From Alphaproteobacteria bacterium (GTDB lineage Bacteria > Pseudomonadota > Alphaproteobacteria > Rickettsiales > UBA8987): 6,083 bases of DNA. Where the stretch lies: assembly GCA_023269645.1 (NCBI GenBank), contig JAHFPR010000127.1, positions 1-6,083 of the forward strand, written 5' to 3'. Below the pieces are notes generated by a model, which saw only the letters and a program-made list of their open reading frames with translations, did no database searches and had not been told where the DNA came from. The position numbers and the translations under genes are program-made. Every line of letters begins with the position of its first letter. Position 1 is the first letter of the stretch. Positions 1 through 6,083 of the stretch are shown here, one piece after another.

Positions 1-356
1 GCTGCATCGGCATCGGCGGCGACCCGGTGAAGGGTACAGAATTCATTGACGTGCTGGAAATGTTCCTGCGCGACCCCGAAACGGAAGCCATCGTGATGAT
101 CGGCGAAATCGGCGGCGACGCGGAAGAGCAGGCGGCGGAATTCATCAAGCGCGAGAAGCATAAAAAGCCGATGGTGGGCTTCATCGCGGGGCGCACGGCT
201 CCCCCCGGCAAGCGGATGGGGCACGCAGGGGCGATCGTTTCCGGCGGCAAGGGCGGCGCGGAGGATAAAATCGAGGCGATGCGCTCGGCGGGCATCCGCA
301 TTTCCGAATCCCCCTCCGGCCTAGGGCGCACGATGAAGGCACTGCTGGCGGCGTAA
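1..356 (+). CDS. sucD: Succinyl-CoA synthetase (ADP/GDP-forming) alpha subunit, C-terminal part
   Basis: This is the last 117 residues of SucD, cut by the left edge of the window; the first whole codon is at base 3 and the stop is TAA at 354-356. The alpha subunit pairs with SucC to interconvert succinyl-CoA and succinate with formation of ATP or GTP in the cytoplasm. The visible part opens with CIGIGGDP, then FIDVLEMF, EAIVMIGEIGG and KRMGHAGAI, all in the order found in the family's ligase domain. The histidine in GHAGAI (codon 222-224) is the residue phosphorylated during catalysis (His246 in the E. coli enzyme), so the active site is intact. GTG at 27 is an internal valine, not a start. 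The next gene begins 5 bases after the stop, suggesting co-transcription. Identification is secure from motif order; the N-terminal CoA-binding domain lies outside the window. Confidence 0.97.
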   Translation, partial: CIGIGGDPVKGTEFIDVLEMFLRDPETEAIVMIGEIGGDAEEQAAEFIKREKHKKPMVGFIAGRTAPPGKRMGHAGAIVSGGKGGAEDKIEAMRSAGIRISESPSGLGRTMKALLAA

Positions 357-361
357 GGACT

Positions 362-829
362 ATGGCCAGAAGCATCCGCGAACAGGAAGTAGCCCAGGTA
401 TTGGAAGGCAGCGTACTTGTCACCGATATTTCATCTGGAGACAGGCGCGTGGGGGTGTTCTTTCCCGATGAGGCCAGCGGATCCAGAGCCGCAAAGGCCT
501 TGCAAAACTATACGGGCGCGCAGATGAACCTGTTAACGTCCAATAGTGCGAAAGGCACATGGGCTGTTATGCTTCGCAATAACGATCTGCCCGGAGGGGT
601 GGATCAGTTTGTGGAAAATTTTAAGCCCGATGTGCTGGCTGTGCTGGATCTTCCCTATGATTTGCTACCCTCCTGCCGCAGTATTTCCACAGAGAAATAC
701 CTGCGGGAAGGCGCGAAAATACATGAACAGATCAGGCGTCATTTCGAGGGGGATGAACCCCTGGAAGGATGGGCGGTTTCCATAAGCCGCGACAATGCCG
801 GAAGGGAACCCGGCGGAAACGAGCGGTAA
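362..829 (+). CDS. Hypothetical protein between sucD and sucA (155 aa), unrecognised
   Basis: I do not recognise this family. The frame is open for 155 codons and starts 5 bases after the sucD stop. AAGGA at 355-359, overlapping that stop, is only 2 bases from the ATG, too close for a normal Shine-Dalgarno, so translational coupling to sucD is the likeliest way it is translated. The protein looks soluble: no signal peptide and no membrane segment. Short hydrophobic stretches (SVLVTDI, RVGVFFP, TWAVML, DVLAVLDLP, GWAVSI) alternate with likely helices (for example residues 109-127, rich in charge), suggesting a small alpha/beta domain; this is inference. The tail from about residue 142 is polar and probably disordered. 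Codon use differs from the flanking genes: five AGA/AGG arginines, two ATA, one TTA and one CTA, and more A/T at third positions, whereas the arginines checked in sucA are CGN. This suggests weak expression or later acquisition. It could also be a lineage-specific gene without a role in the TCA cycle. Confidence 0.7.
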   Translation: MARSIREQEVAQVLEGSVLVTDISSGDRRVGVFFPDEASGSRAAKALQNYTGAQMNLLTSNSAKGTWAVMLRNNDLPGGVDQFVENFKPDVLAVLDLPYDLLPSCRSISTEKYLREGAKIHEQIRRHFEGDEPLEGWAVSISRDNAGREPGGNER

Positions 830-873
830 GGCAGCAGGCGCGGAATCTTGCCGCACCGCACCATCGCAAGTGC

Positions 874-902
874 TTGACCAGCACCGGGAATGCGCGTACA
901 AA
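874..902 (+). promoter_or_regulatory. Candidate sigma-70-type promoter for sucA
   Basis: TTGACC at 874-879 matches the -35 consensus at five of six bases and, with the preceding C, gives the CTTGAC form common in alphaproteobacteria. After a 17-base spacer comes TACAAA at 897-902, a four-of-six match to the -10. Transcription would start near 909, leaving a leader of about 28 bases before the sucA ATG. The -35 lies inside a short inverted repeat, GTGCT at 870-874 and AGCAC at 880-884, which might be an operator but is short enough to be chance. The rest of the 107-base gap (830-936) shows no U-tract terminator. If real, this promoter would let sucAB be expressed separately from sucCD. Confidence 0.45.
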
Positions 903-925
903 CCCTCTCGGCAATCAATCTTGAC

Positions 926-930
926 CGAGG
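926..930 (+). promoter_or_regulatory. Ribosome binding site of sucA
   Basis: CGAGG ends 6 bases before the ATG at 937, a normal Shine-Dalgarno position. It supports that ATG as the sucA start and contrasts with sucB downstream, which has no such site. Confidence 0.6.
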
Positions 931-936
931 CTTCCC

Positions 937-3819
937 ATGACCACCACTTCCCTCCGCAACACCACTGAGCTTTACGGCGCGAACGCCGCCTATATCGGCG
1001 AGCTTTATGAACGCTACCTGAATAATCCCGCGTCGGTGGATGCGGAGTGGCGGGCGTTTTTCGCGCAGTATGGCGATTCCGCCAACGATGCAGCAAAGGA
1101 TTTCGGCGGAGCACCGTGGGTAAAGAATAAAACGCAGGTGATCGGGTTCGAGCCGAAAATCGCGGAGAAGCGCAATCCGAAAAAACCGGGGCGGCGCAAA
1201 ACGGATGGCAAGGCCGCTTCCGCCACCCCCGCGCAGAGTGCCTCGCTGGATTCCATCCACGCGCATATGCTGATTCGCGCCTACCGTGTGCGCGGGCATC
1301 TGCTGGCGCAGCTTGATCCGCTGGGGCTGGCGGTGCGCGAGTCGCATCCGGAGCTTGACCCGGCGCGCTACGGCTTCACGGAAAAAGATTATGACCGCGA
1401 GATGTTCCTCGGCGGCTGGCTCGGCCATGAAAAGCTTACCCTGCGCCAGATACTGGAGATTCTCAAGGCAACCTATTCCTCGCACCTGGCCATTGAGTTC
1501 ATCCACATCCAGTCGCTGGTGCGGAAGGAATGGCTGGAGCAGAAGCTCGAAAGCACACTTTCCCGCCCCACCCTGTCAAAGCAGGAAAAAACCGCCATCC
1601 TGCAGAAGCTGGTAGAAGCGGTGGGGTTCGAGGAATTCCTCCACAAGAAATTCCCCGGAACCAAGCGTTTCTCCGCCGAGGGCGGCGAGGCATTGCTCCC
1701 CGCAATGGAAGCTGCCGTGGAAACGGCAGCGGCACTCGGCGTGGAGGAAGTGGTGCTGGGGATGCCTCATCGCGGGCGTTTGAACGTGCTCACCGCATTC
1801 ATGGGCAAGCAATATGTAGCGATGCTCTCGGAGTTCCAGGGCAACCTCGCCACGCCGGACTGGATCAATTCCTCCGGCGACGTGAAATACCATCTCGGCA
1901 TTTCCACCGATAAAGAATTCGGCGGCAACCGTGTGCATCTTTCACTCACGGCCAACCCCTCGCATCTGGAAGCGGTGAATCCGGTGGTCGTGGGCAAGGT
2001 GCGCGCGAAGCAGGATCAGCGTTCCGATGCAAACCGTGAGAAGGTGATGGGGCTGCTGCTCCACGGCGACGCGGCGTTCTGCGGCCAGGGCGTGGTGGCG
2101 GAAACACTGGCACTCTCCGACCTGGCCGGCTACACGACCGGCGGCACGGTGCACATTGTGGTGAACAACCAGGTGGGCTTCACCACCGATCCTTCGGGCG
2201 GGCATATTTCGCCCTATCCCACGGACGTGGCGATGATGATCCAGGCACCGATTTTCCACGTAAACGGGGACGATCCGGAAGCGGTGGTGCACGCAGCGCG
2301 GATTGCCTCGGAATTTCGTCAGAAATTCAAGAAAGATGTTGTCCTCGACATCTGGTGCTACCGCAAGCACGGCCACAACGAGGGCGACGAGCCGCGCTGG
2401 ACACAGCCGCAGATGTATAAGGTCATTGATTCCAAAAAGAACCCGCGCGATATTTACGCCGAGCGGCTGCAGGCCGAAGGCGTGCTTTCCGTTGCCGAGT
2501 TCGAGGCGATGAAGGCCACGTTCTATGCCATGCTGGAGAATGCGCTGGAAGGCTCCAACAGCTATAAGCCCGAAAAGGCGGATATGCTGGAGGGAAAATG
2601 GAGTGGCATCCGGGCGGTGGAGGAAGGCGAGAAGCCGAAAATCTCCACCGGCATTCCGGTAACACGCCTGAAGGAACTCGGCGCGAAGATTGCCGCAAAA
2701 CCAAAGGAAGTCGTGCTGCATAAGGGCGTGGAGCGCGTTCTGGAAGCGCGGCAGCAGATGATCGCAACCGGCGCGGGGCTGGACTGGGCGATGGGCGAGC
2801 AGCTCGCTTTCGCCACGCTGCTCACGGAAGGCCATAAGGTGCGGCTTTCGGGGCAGGATGTGATACGCGGCACGTTCTCGCACCGCCATTCCGGGCTGTG
2901 GGATCAGGATACGGGCGAGGTTTATTTCCCGCTCAACTATCTGGAAAAAAACCAGTCAGCCTACGAGGCCGTGAACAGCAACCTGTCCGAATTTGCGGTA
3001 CTCGGCTATGAATATGGCTACAGCCAGGCGGAGCCGAACACACTCACGCTGTGGGAAGGCCAGTTCGGGGATTTCGTGAACGGCGCGCAGACCATCATTG
3101 ACCAGTTCATCTCCTCAGCGGAGGTGAAATGGCTGCGTCTGTGCGGGCTGGTGATGCTGCTGCCGCACGGCTACGAAGGCCAGGGGCCGGAGCATAGTTC
3201 TGGCCGCATCGAGCGGTTTCTGCAGCTTTGCGCGGAGGATAACATGATCGTGGCGAACTGCACCACGCCCGCCAATTATTTCCACCTCCTGCGCCGCCAG
3301 ATTCTGCGCGATTTCCGCAAGCCACTGATCCTGTTCACCCCGAAATCGCTGCTGCGCCACAAGCGCGCGGTATCCTCGCTCGCGGAAATGGACACAGGCA
3401 CAGGCTTCCGCCGGGTGTTCCCCGAAGCAGAGAAGATCGGCGCGGCGAACAAGGTACGCAAGCTCCTGCTCTGCACCGGCAAAATCTATTATGAGCTTGT
3501 GGAAGCGCGGGAGGCGAAAAAAATCATGGACATCGCCATCGTGCGGCTGGAGCAGCTTTATCCCTTCCCCGCCAGTGCGCTTATCGCGGAACTGAAGAAA
3601 TACCCGAACGCCGAAGTGCAGTGGGTGCAGGAGGAGCCGGAAAACATGGGCGCGTGGCATTTCCTGGATCGCCGCATCGAAGGCGCGCTGCAGGTTGCGG
3701 GCGTTAAAGCGCAGCGGCCTTCGGTCGCCGCCCGCAAGCCCGCCGCCGCCACCGCCTGCGGCTACATGAAAATCTACCAGAAGGAACAGAAAGAACTGGT
3801 GGAGAAGGCGTTAAGTTAG
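937..3819 (+). CDS. sucA: 2-oxoglutarate dehydrogenase E1 component
   Basis: E1 of the 2-oxoglutarate dehydrogenase complex: it decarboxylates 2-oxoglutarate with thiamine diphosphate (TPP) and transfers the succinyl group to the lipoyl domain of SucB. The protein has 960 residues (E. coli SucA 933). Residues 8-45 form the family's N-terminal segment (LYGANAAYIGELYERYL, then EWRAFF), which in relatives helps bind E2. A basic, Ala/Ser-rich linker follows to about residue 105, then the dehydrogenase domain (about 230-560), the pyrimidine-binding transketolase-like domain (about 612-810) and the C-terminal domain. GMPHRGRLNVL holds H278 and DVKYH holds H319, corresponding to E. coli His260 and His298. 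The TPP/Mg motif runs from GDAAF (D378) to VNNQVGF (N411). HGHNEGDEP (478-486), HRHSGLWDQ (649-657) and LPHGYEGQGPEHSS (742-755) are also intact. The start is fixed by the family N-terminus and a good ribosome binding site. The last codons, including a rare TTA and the TAG stop, run into a repeat array. No frameshift or missing key residue was seen. Confidence 0.98.
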   Translation: MTTTSLRNTTELYGANAAYIGELYERYLNNPASVDAEWRAFFAQYGDSANDAAKDFGGAPWVKNKTQVIGFEPKIAEKRNPKKPGRRKTDGKAASATPAQSASLDSIHAHMLIRAYRVRGHLLAQLDPLGLAVRESHPELDPARYGFTEKDYDREMFLGGWLGHEKLTLRQILEILKATYSSHLAIEFIHIQSLVRKEWLEQKLESTLSRPTLSKQEKTAILQKLVEAVGFEEFLHKKFPGTKRFSAEGGEALLPAMEAAVETAAALGVEEVVLGMPHRGRLNVLTAFMGKQYVAMLSEFQGNLATPDWINSSGDVKYHLGISTDKEFGGNRVHLSLTANPSHLEAVNPVVVGKVRAKQDQRSDANREKVMGLLLHGDAAFCGQGVVAETLALSDLAGYTTGGTVHIVVNNQVGFTTDPSGGHISPYPTDVAMMIQAPIFHVNGDDPEAVVHAARIASEFRQKFKKDVVLDIWCYRKHGHNEGDEPRWTQPQMYKVIDSKKNPRDIYAERLQAEGVLSVAEFEAMKATFYAMLENALEGSNSYKPEKADMLEGKWSGIRAVEEGEKPKISTGIPVTRLKELGAKIAAKPKEVVLHKGVERVLEARQQMIATGAGLDWAMGEQLAFATLLTEGHKVRLSGQDVIRGTFSHRHSGLWDQDTGEVYFPLNYLEKNQSAYEAVNSNLSEFAVLGYEYGYSQAEPNTLTLWEGQFGDFVNGAQTIIDQFISSAEVKWLRLCGLVMLLPHGYEGQGPEHSSGRIERFLQLCAEDNMIVANCTTPANYFHLLRRQILRDFRKPLILFTPKSLLRHKRAVSSLAEMDTGTGFRRVFPEAEKIGAANKVRKLLLCTGKIYYELVEAREAKKIMDIAIVRLEQLYPFPASALIAELKKYPNAEVQWVQEEPENMGAWHFLDRRIEGALQVAGVKAQRPSVAARKPAAATACGYMKIYQKEQKELVEKALS

Positions 3820-3845
3820 TGGTAAGCGTTTAGCGTTGAGAGTTG
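3818..3845 (+). repeat. Degenerate 7-base tandem repeat, left array (four units), overlapping the sucA stop
   Basis: Four consecutive heptamers read AGTGGTA, AGCGTTT, AGCGTTG, AGAGTTG. On the complementary strand they read CAACTCT, CAACGCT, AAACGCT, TACCACT, close to the units of the array at 3931-3965. The first two bases are the A and G of the sucA TAG stop (3817-3819). TGAGAGTTGCGT at 3837-3848 is a perfect 12-base inverted match to 3956-3967. No coding role is evident. The period was found by eye; no statistical test was made. Confidence 0.55.
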
Positions 3846-3930
3846 CGTAAGGAAAGGCTACCGTACACAACTCGAAACCTTTGGCTATTATCACTAAATC
3901 TTGACATTATCCCCCCAGGGCAGTAATTGC
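3846..3930. other. Core of the sucA-sucB spacer between two inverted repeat arrays
   Basis: This 85-base, AT-richer stretch holds no gene. It includes a perfect -35-like TTGACA at 3901-3906, but the bases 16-18 further on (around TAATTG at 3924) are a poor -10, so a sucB promoter here is only possible. Short internal symmetries are present: AAAGG at 3853-3857 with CCTTT at 3878-3882, and GGCA with TGCC around 3920-3931. None is followed by a T-run, so I see no terminator. Together with the flanking heptamer arrays it resembles a small non-coding element with inverted ends, but no target-site duplication was identified. Confidence 0.35.
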
Positions 3931-3965
3931 CAGCACTCAGCTCTCAACTCTAACCACGCAACTCT
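3931..3965 (+). repeat. Degenerate 7-base tandem repeat, right array (five units), abutting the sucB start
   Basis: Five consecutive heptamers read CAGCACT, CAGCTCT, CAACTCT, AACCACG, CAACTCT, ending 4 bases before the sucB ATG at 3970. The fourth unit fits the CA(A/G)CTCT pattern poorly but resembles the TACCACT unit of the left array. The array is pyrimidine-rich and fills the place where a Shine-Dalgarno should be. ACGCAACTCTCA at 3956-3967 is the right arm of the 12-base inverted repeat with 3837-3848; if the two paired in mRNA, the stem would sit 2 bases before the sucB start codon. Confidence 0.55.
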
Positions 3966-3969
3966 CATT

Positions 3970-5172
3970 ATGGCCAACACAACTGAAATTCTGGTTCCCA
4001 CCCTCGGCGAGTCCGTGGCGGAAGCCACCGTCGCCAAATGGTTCAAAACCGCAGGCGAAGCGGTAGCAAAAGACGATCTGCTGGTGGAGCTTGAAACCGA
4101 TAAGGTAACGCTGGAAGTGAACGCCCTCGCGGCGGGCGCGCTGCAGGAAATCACGGCGAAGGAAGGCTCCAGCGTGAAAGTGGGCGATGTTCTGGGGCTT
4201 ATCGCGGCGGGCGCGGCGGGGGTTAAATCCGCTCCGAAGGCTGCGGCTCCTGTAAAAGCTCCGGCGGTTGCCGCAGCTTCTGCTCCCGTAGCAGGAGCGA
4301 CCCAAAAAGATTCCGGCCCCGCCGCGCGCAAGCTACTGGCGGAAACGGGTGTGCAGCCCTCCTCCATCCAGGGCACGGGCAAGGATGGGCGGATTACTAA
4401 GGGTGACGTGCTGGCCAAGGGCGATGTGCTCTCTGCTGCCTCCTCGCCTGCCGCGAAGTCCGCCTCCGGGGATCGTGAAACCCGTGTGAAAATGACGCGC
4501 CTGCGGGCGGCCATTGCGCGGCGGCTGAAGGAATCGCAGAACACCGCCGCAATGCTCACCACCTTCAACGAGGTGGATATGAGCAATGTGATGGCGTTGC
4601 GGAAAAAATATCAGGATAGCTTCCAGCAGCAACACGGGGTAAAGCTCGGCTTCCTGGGCTTTTTCACCAAGGCTGTAGTGAAAGCACTGAAGGAATTTCC
4701 CTCCGTGAACGCGGAAATTGATGGCGACGACATCGTCTACAAGAATTATTACGACATCGGCATGGCGGTGGGTACGGAGCAGGGGCTGGTGGTTCCGGTG
4801 ATCCGCGATTGCGACGCGCGCTCTCTGGCGGGCATCGAATCCGAGCTTGGGCGGCTGGCGAAAAAGGCGCGGGATGGCCAGCTGGGCATGGGCGAAATGC
4901 AGGGCGGCACGTTCACCATCACCAATGGCGGGGTGTATGGCTCGATGCTTTCCACGCCCATCATCAACCCCCCGCAGAGTGCCATTCTCGGCCTGCACAA
5001 CACGGTGCAGCGGCCTGTGGTGATGCCCGACGGCAGCATCGCCGCGCGCCCCATCATGTATCTGGCACTTTCCTATGACCACCGCATCATTGACGGGCGC
5101 GAGGCCGTCACCTTCCTGGTGCGCATCAAGGAAGCCATCGAAGACCCGGTACGCCTGCTGCTGGAAGTTTGA
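3970..5172 (+). CDS. sucB: Dihydrolipoamide succinyltransferase, E2 component of 2-oxoglutarate dehydrogenase
   Basis: E2 core of the complex: it accepts the succinyl group from SucA on a swinging lipoyl arm and transfers it to CoA. The protein has 400 residues (E. coli SucB 405). The lipoyl domain is residues 4-80, with the lipoylated lysine K45 in ETDKVTLEV. An Ala/Pro-rich linker covers about 81-113. The domain that binds E1 and E3 is about 115-150 (GPAARKLLAE, then GTGKDGRITKGDVL). A second linker leads to the catalytic domain from about residue 168, which ends with SYDHRIIDG: H371 and D375 form the conserved HxxxDG active site. Residues 144-154 contain a small in-frame duplication, KGDVLA then KGDVL. 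ATG at 3970 is chosen because the lipoyl domain begins at once (TEILVPTLGES); a TTG at 3901 is in frame but would add a tail translated from repeat DNA. No Shine-Dalgarno is visible. The stop lies one base from that of the convergent lpd. Confidence 0.97.
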   Translation: MANTTEILVPTLGESVAEATVAKWFKTAGEAVAKDDLLVELETDKVTLEVNALAAGALQEITAKEGSSVKVGDVLGLIAAGAAGVKSAPKAAAPVKAPAVAAASAPVAGATQKDSGPAARKLLAETGVQPSSIQGTGKDGRITKGDVLAKGDVLSAASSPAAKSASGDRETRVKMTRLRAAIARRLKESQNTAAMLTTFNEVDMSNVMALRKKYQDSFQQQHGVKLGFLGFFTKAVVKALKEFPSVNAEIDGDDIVYKNYYDIGMAVGTEQGLVVPVIRDCDARSLAGIESELGRLAKKARDGQLGMGEMQGGTFTITNGGVYGSMLSTPIINPPQSAILGLHNTVQRPVVMPDGSIAARPIMYLALSYDHRIIDGREAVTFLVRIKEAIEDPVRLLLEV

Positions 5173-5173
5173 T

Positions 5174-6083
5174 TTAGATATGAATCGCGCGCTTGGCTAC
5201 GGCGAGCGCGGCTTCCTTGATCGCCTCGTGGAGATCGGGGTGGGAGTGACAGGTGCGGGCGATGTCTTCCGCGCTGCCGCCGAACTCCATCGCCGTCACC
5301 GCTTCCATGATCATCGTGCCCGCCTGCGCGCCCAGAATGTGCACGCCCAACACGCGATCCGTCTTCGCATCCGCCAGAATCTTCACCAGCCCGTCCGTGT
5401 CGCCCATCGTGCGCGCGCGGGAATTGGCGAGGAACGGGAATTTCCCCACACTGTACGCCACGCCCGCCGCTTTCAGCTGCTCCTCGGTTTTGCCGACGGA
5501 AGCCAGTTCCGGATTTGTATAAATCACCCCCGGCACGAGGTTGTAATCCACGTGCGGCTTCTGCCCCGCCAGCATTTCCACGCAGGCCACGCCGTCTTCC
5601 TCCGCCTTGTGCGCGAGCATCGGGCCGGGGATGAGGTCGCCGATAGCGTAAATTCCGGGGGCACTGGTGGCGTAATGCGCGTCCACCTTCACCCTGCCCC
5701 GCTCGTCGAGTGCCACGCCCGCTTCCTTCAGGCCGAGATTCTGCGTATAGGGGCGGCGGCCAATGGCCACCAGCACCGCATCGGCTTTCAGCGTTTCTGC
5801 CTTGCCACCTTTCGCGGGTTCGTAAGTCAGCATCACCTCTTTCGCGCCGGATTTGGCGGAAGTGACTTTCGTGCCGAGGATAAATTTCATGCCCTGTTTT
5901 TCCAGGATTTTCTGGAACTGCCGGGCGATTTCGGCATCCTGCCCCGGCGTGATACCGTCCAGATATTCGATGACCGTCACCTCCGCGCCGAGCCTGCGCC
6001 ACACCGAGCCAAGCTCCAGCCCGATCACCCCGCCGCCGATGACCGCCAGCCGCTTCGGCACTTCCGAAAGCGCCAGCCCGCCG
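5174..6083 (-). CDS. lpdA: Dihydrolipoamide dehydrogenase (E3), C-terminal 302 residues
   Basis: E3 flavoprotein: it reoxidises the dihydrolipoyl group of E2 using FAD and passes the electrons to NAD+. The gene runs leftward and its start is beyond the right edge, so about the first third is missing, including the FAD Rossmann motif and the redox-active cysteine pair. Numbering from the first whole codon (6080-6082), the NAD-binding fold is GGGVIG at 16-21, with E39 at the end of the second strand, the acidic residue expected for NAD+ rather than NADP+. The second FAD motif is GIYAIGD (143-149). The dimerisation domain starts near VIYTNPELASVG. The catalytic pair is in HSHPDLHE, H281 and E286, equivalent to E. 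coli His445 and Glu450. GTG at 6061 is an internal codon, because upstream residues GGLALSE match the family. Whether this E3 serves the 2-oxoglutarate complex, pyruvate dehydrogenase or both cannot be told from sequence, but its position beside sucB suggests the former. The inverted orientation is atypical. Confidence 0.96.
   Translation of the reverse strand, partial: GGLALSEVPKRLAVIGGGVIGLELGSVWRRLGAEVTVIEYLDGITPGQDAEIARQFQKILEKQGMKFILGTKVTSAKSGAKEVMLTYEPAKGGKAETLKADAVLVAIGRRPYTQNLGLKEAGVALDERGRVKVDAHYATSAPGIYAIGDLIPGPMLAHKAEEDGVACVEMLAGQKPHVDYNLVPGVIYTNPELASVGKTEEQLKAAGVAYSVGKFPFLANSRARTMGDTDGLVKILADAKTDRVLGVHILGAQAGTMIMEAVTAMEFGGSAEDIARTCHSHPDLHEAIKEAALAVAKRAIHI

Noticed and set aside
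739..1506. Open frame of 255 codons on the minus strand across the gap before sucA and the sucA 5' end
   Set aside because: It overlaps the well-supported sucA and the preceding gene, has no recognisable motif, and is the kind of antisense frame expected in GC-rich coding DNA.
1942..2889. Open frame of 315 codons on the minus strand inside sucA
   Set aside because: It is a shadow of the conserved TPP-binding region of sucA; its composition is that of reversed coding sequence and no domain is recognisable.
3901..3929. Sigma-70 promoter for sucB with -35 TTGACA at 3901
   Set aside because: The -35 is perfect, but no acceptable -10 lies 16-18 bases downstream (TAATTG matches only two of six), so I do not call it.
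3901..3969. N-terminal extension of SucB from an in-frame TTG at 3901
   Set aside because: The lipoyl domain begins directly after ATG 3970, as in the family. The extension would be translated from the spacer core and the heptamer repeats, and the TTG has no ribosome binding site.
5188..5210. Possible terminator hairpin for lpd: CGCGCT at 5188-5193 with AGCGCG at 5205-5210
   Set aside because: The 6-base stem lies inside the lpd coding sequence and is followed, in the lpd direction, by a mixed AT-rich stretch rather than a T-run; such short GC palindromes are common in this composition.
5073..6002. Open frame of 309 codons on the minus strand in another frame of lpd
   Set aside because: It is an arginine- and glycine-rich out-of-frame translation of lpd, whose true frame shows the NAD, FAD and HPxxxE motifs.

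Overview
The window is a piece of a TCA-cycle operon, most likely from an alphaproteobacterium. GC is about 60% by eye. The order sucD, sucA, sucB with lpd close by is the familiar alphaproteobacterial arrangement, and the protein motifs fit that, but no species can be named. Left to right it holds: the 3' end of sucD (succinyl-CoA synthetase alpha subunit); a small unrecognised gene (362-829); a 107-base gap with a good sigma-70-type promoter candidate; complete sucA (2-oxoglutarate dehydrogenase E1); a 150-base gap edged by degenerate 7-base repeats in opposite orientations; complete sucB (dihydrolipoamide succinyltransferase, E2); and, on the opposite strand and converging on sucB, the C-terminal two thirds of a dihydrolipoamide dehydrogenase (E3).

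Together sucA, sucB and lpd encode the three components of the 2-oxoglutarate dehydrogenase complex. E1 decarboxylates 2-oxoglutarate with thiamine diphosphate, E2 carries the succinyl group on a lipoyl-lysine and passes it to CoA, and E3 reoxidises the lipoyl group with NAD+. SucD, with SucC (expected just upstream of the window), converts the resulting succinyl-CoA to succinate with formation of a nucleoside triphosphate. The window therefore covers two consecutive TCA steps.

The enzymes look intact and ordinary. The unusual points are: (1) the 155-residue gene between sucD and sucA, whose codon use differs from its neighbours; (2) the sucA-sucB spacer, where inverted arrays of 7-base repeats reach into the sucA stop codon on one side and to within 4 bases of the sucB start on the other, with no visible Shine-Dalgarno for sucB; (3) the inverted lpd, whose stop codon lies one base from the sucB stop, leaving no room for an intergenic terminator. 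No CRISPR array, RNA gene, transposase or phage gene was seen. I found no evidence of a wholly new system; the repeat-bordered spacer is the best candidate for something undescribed.
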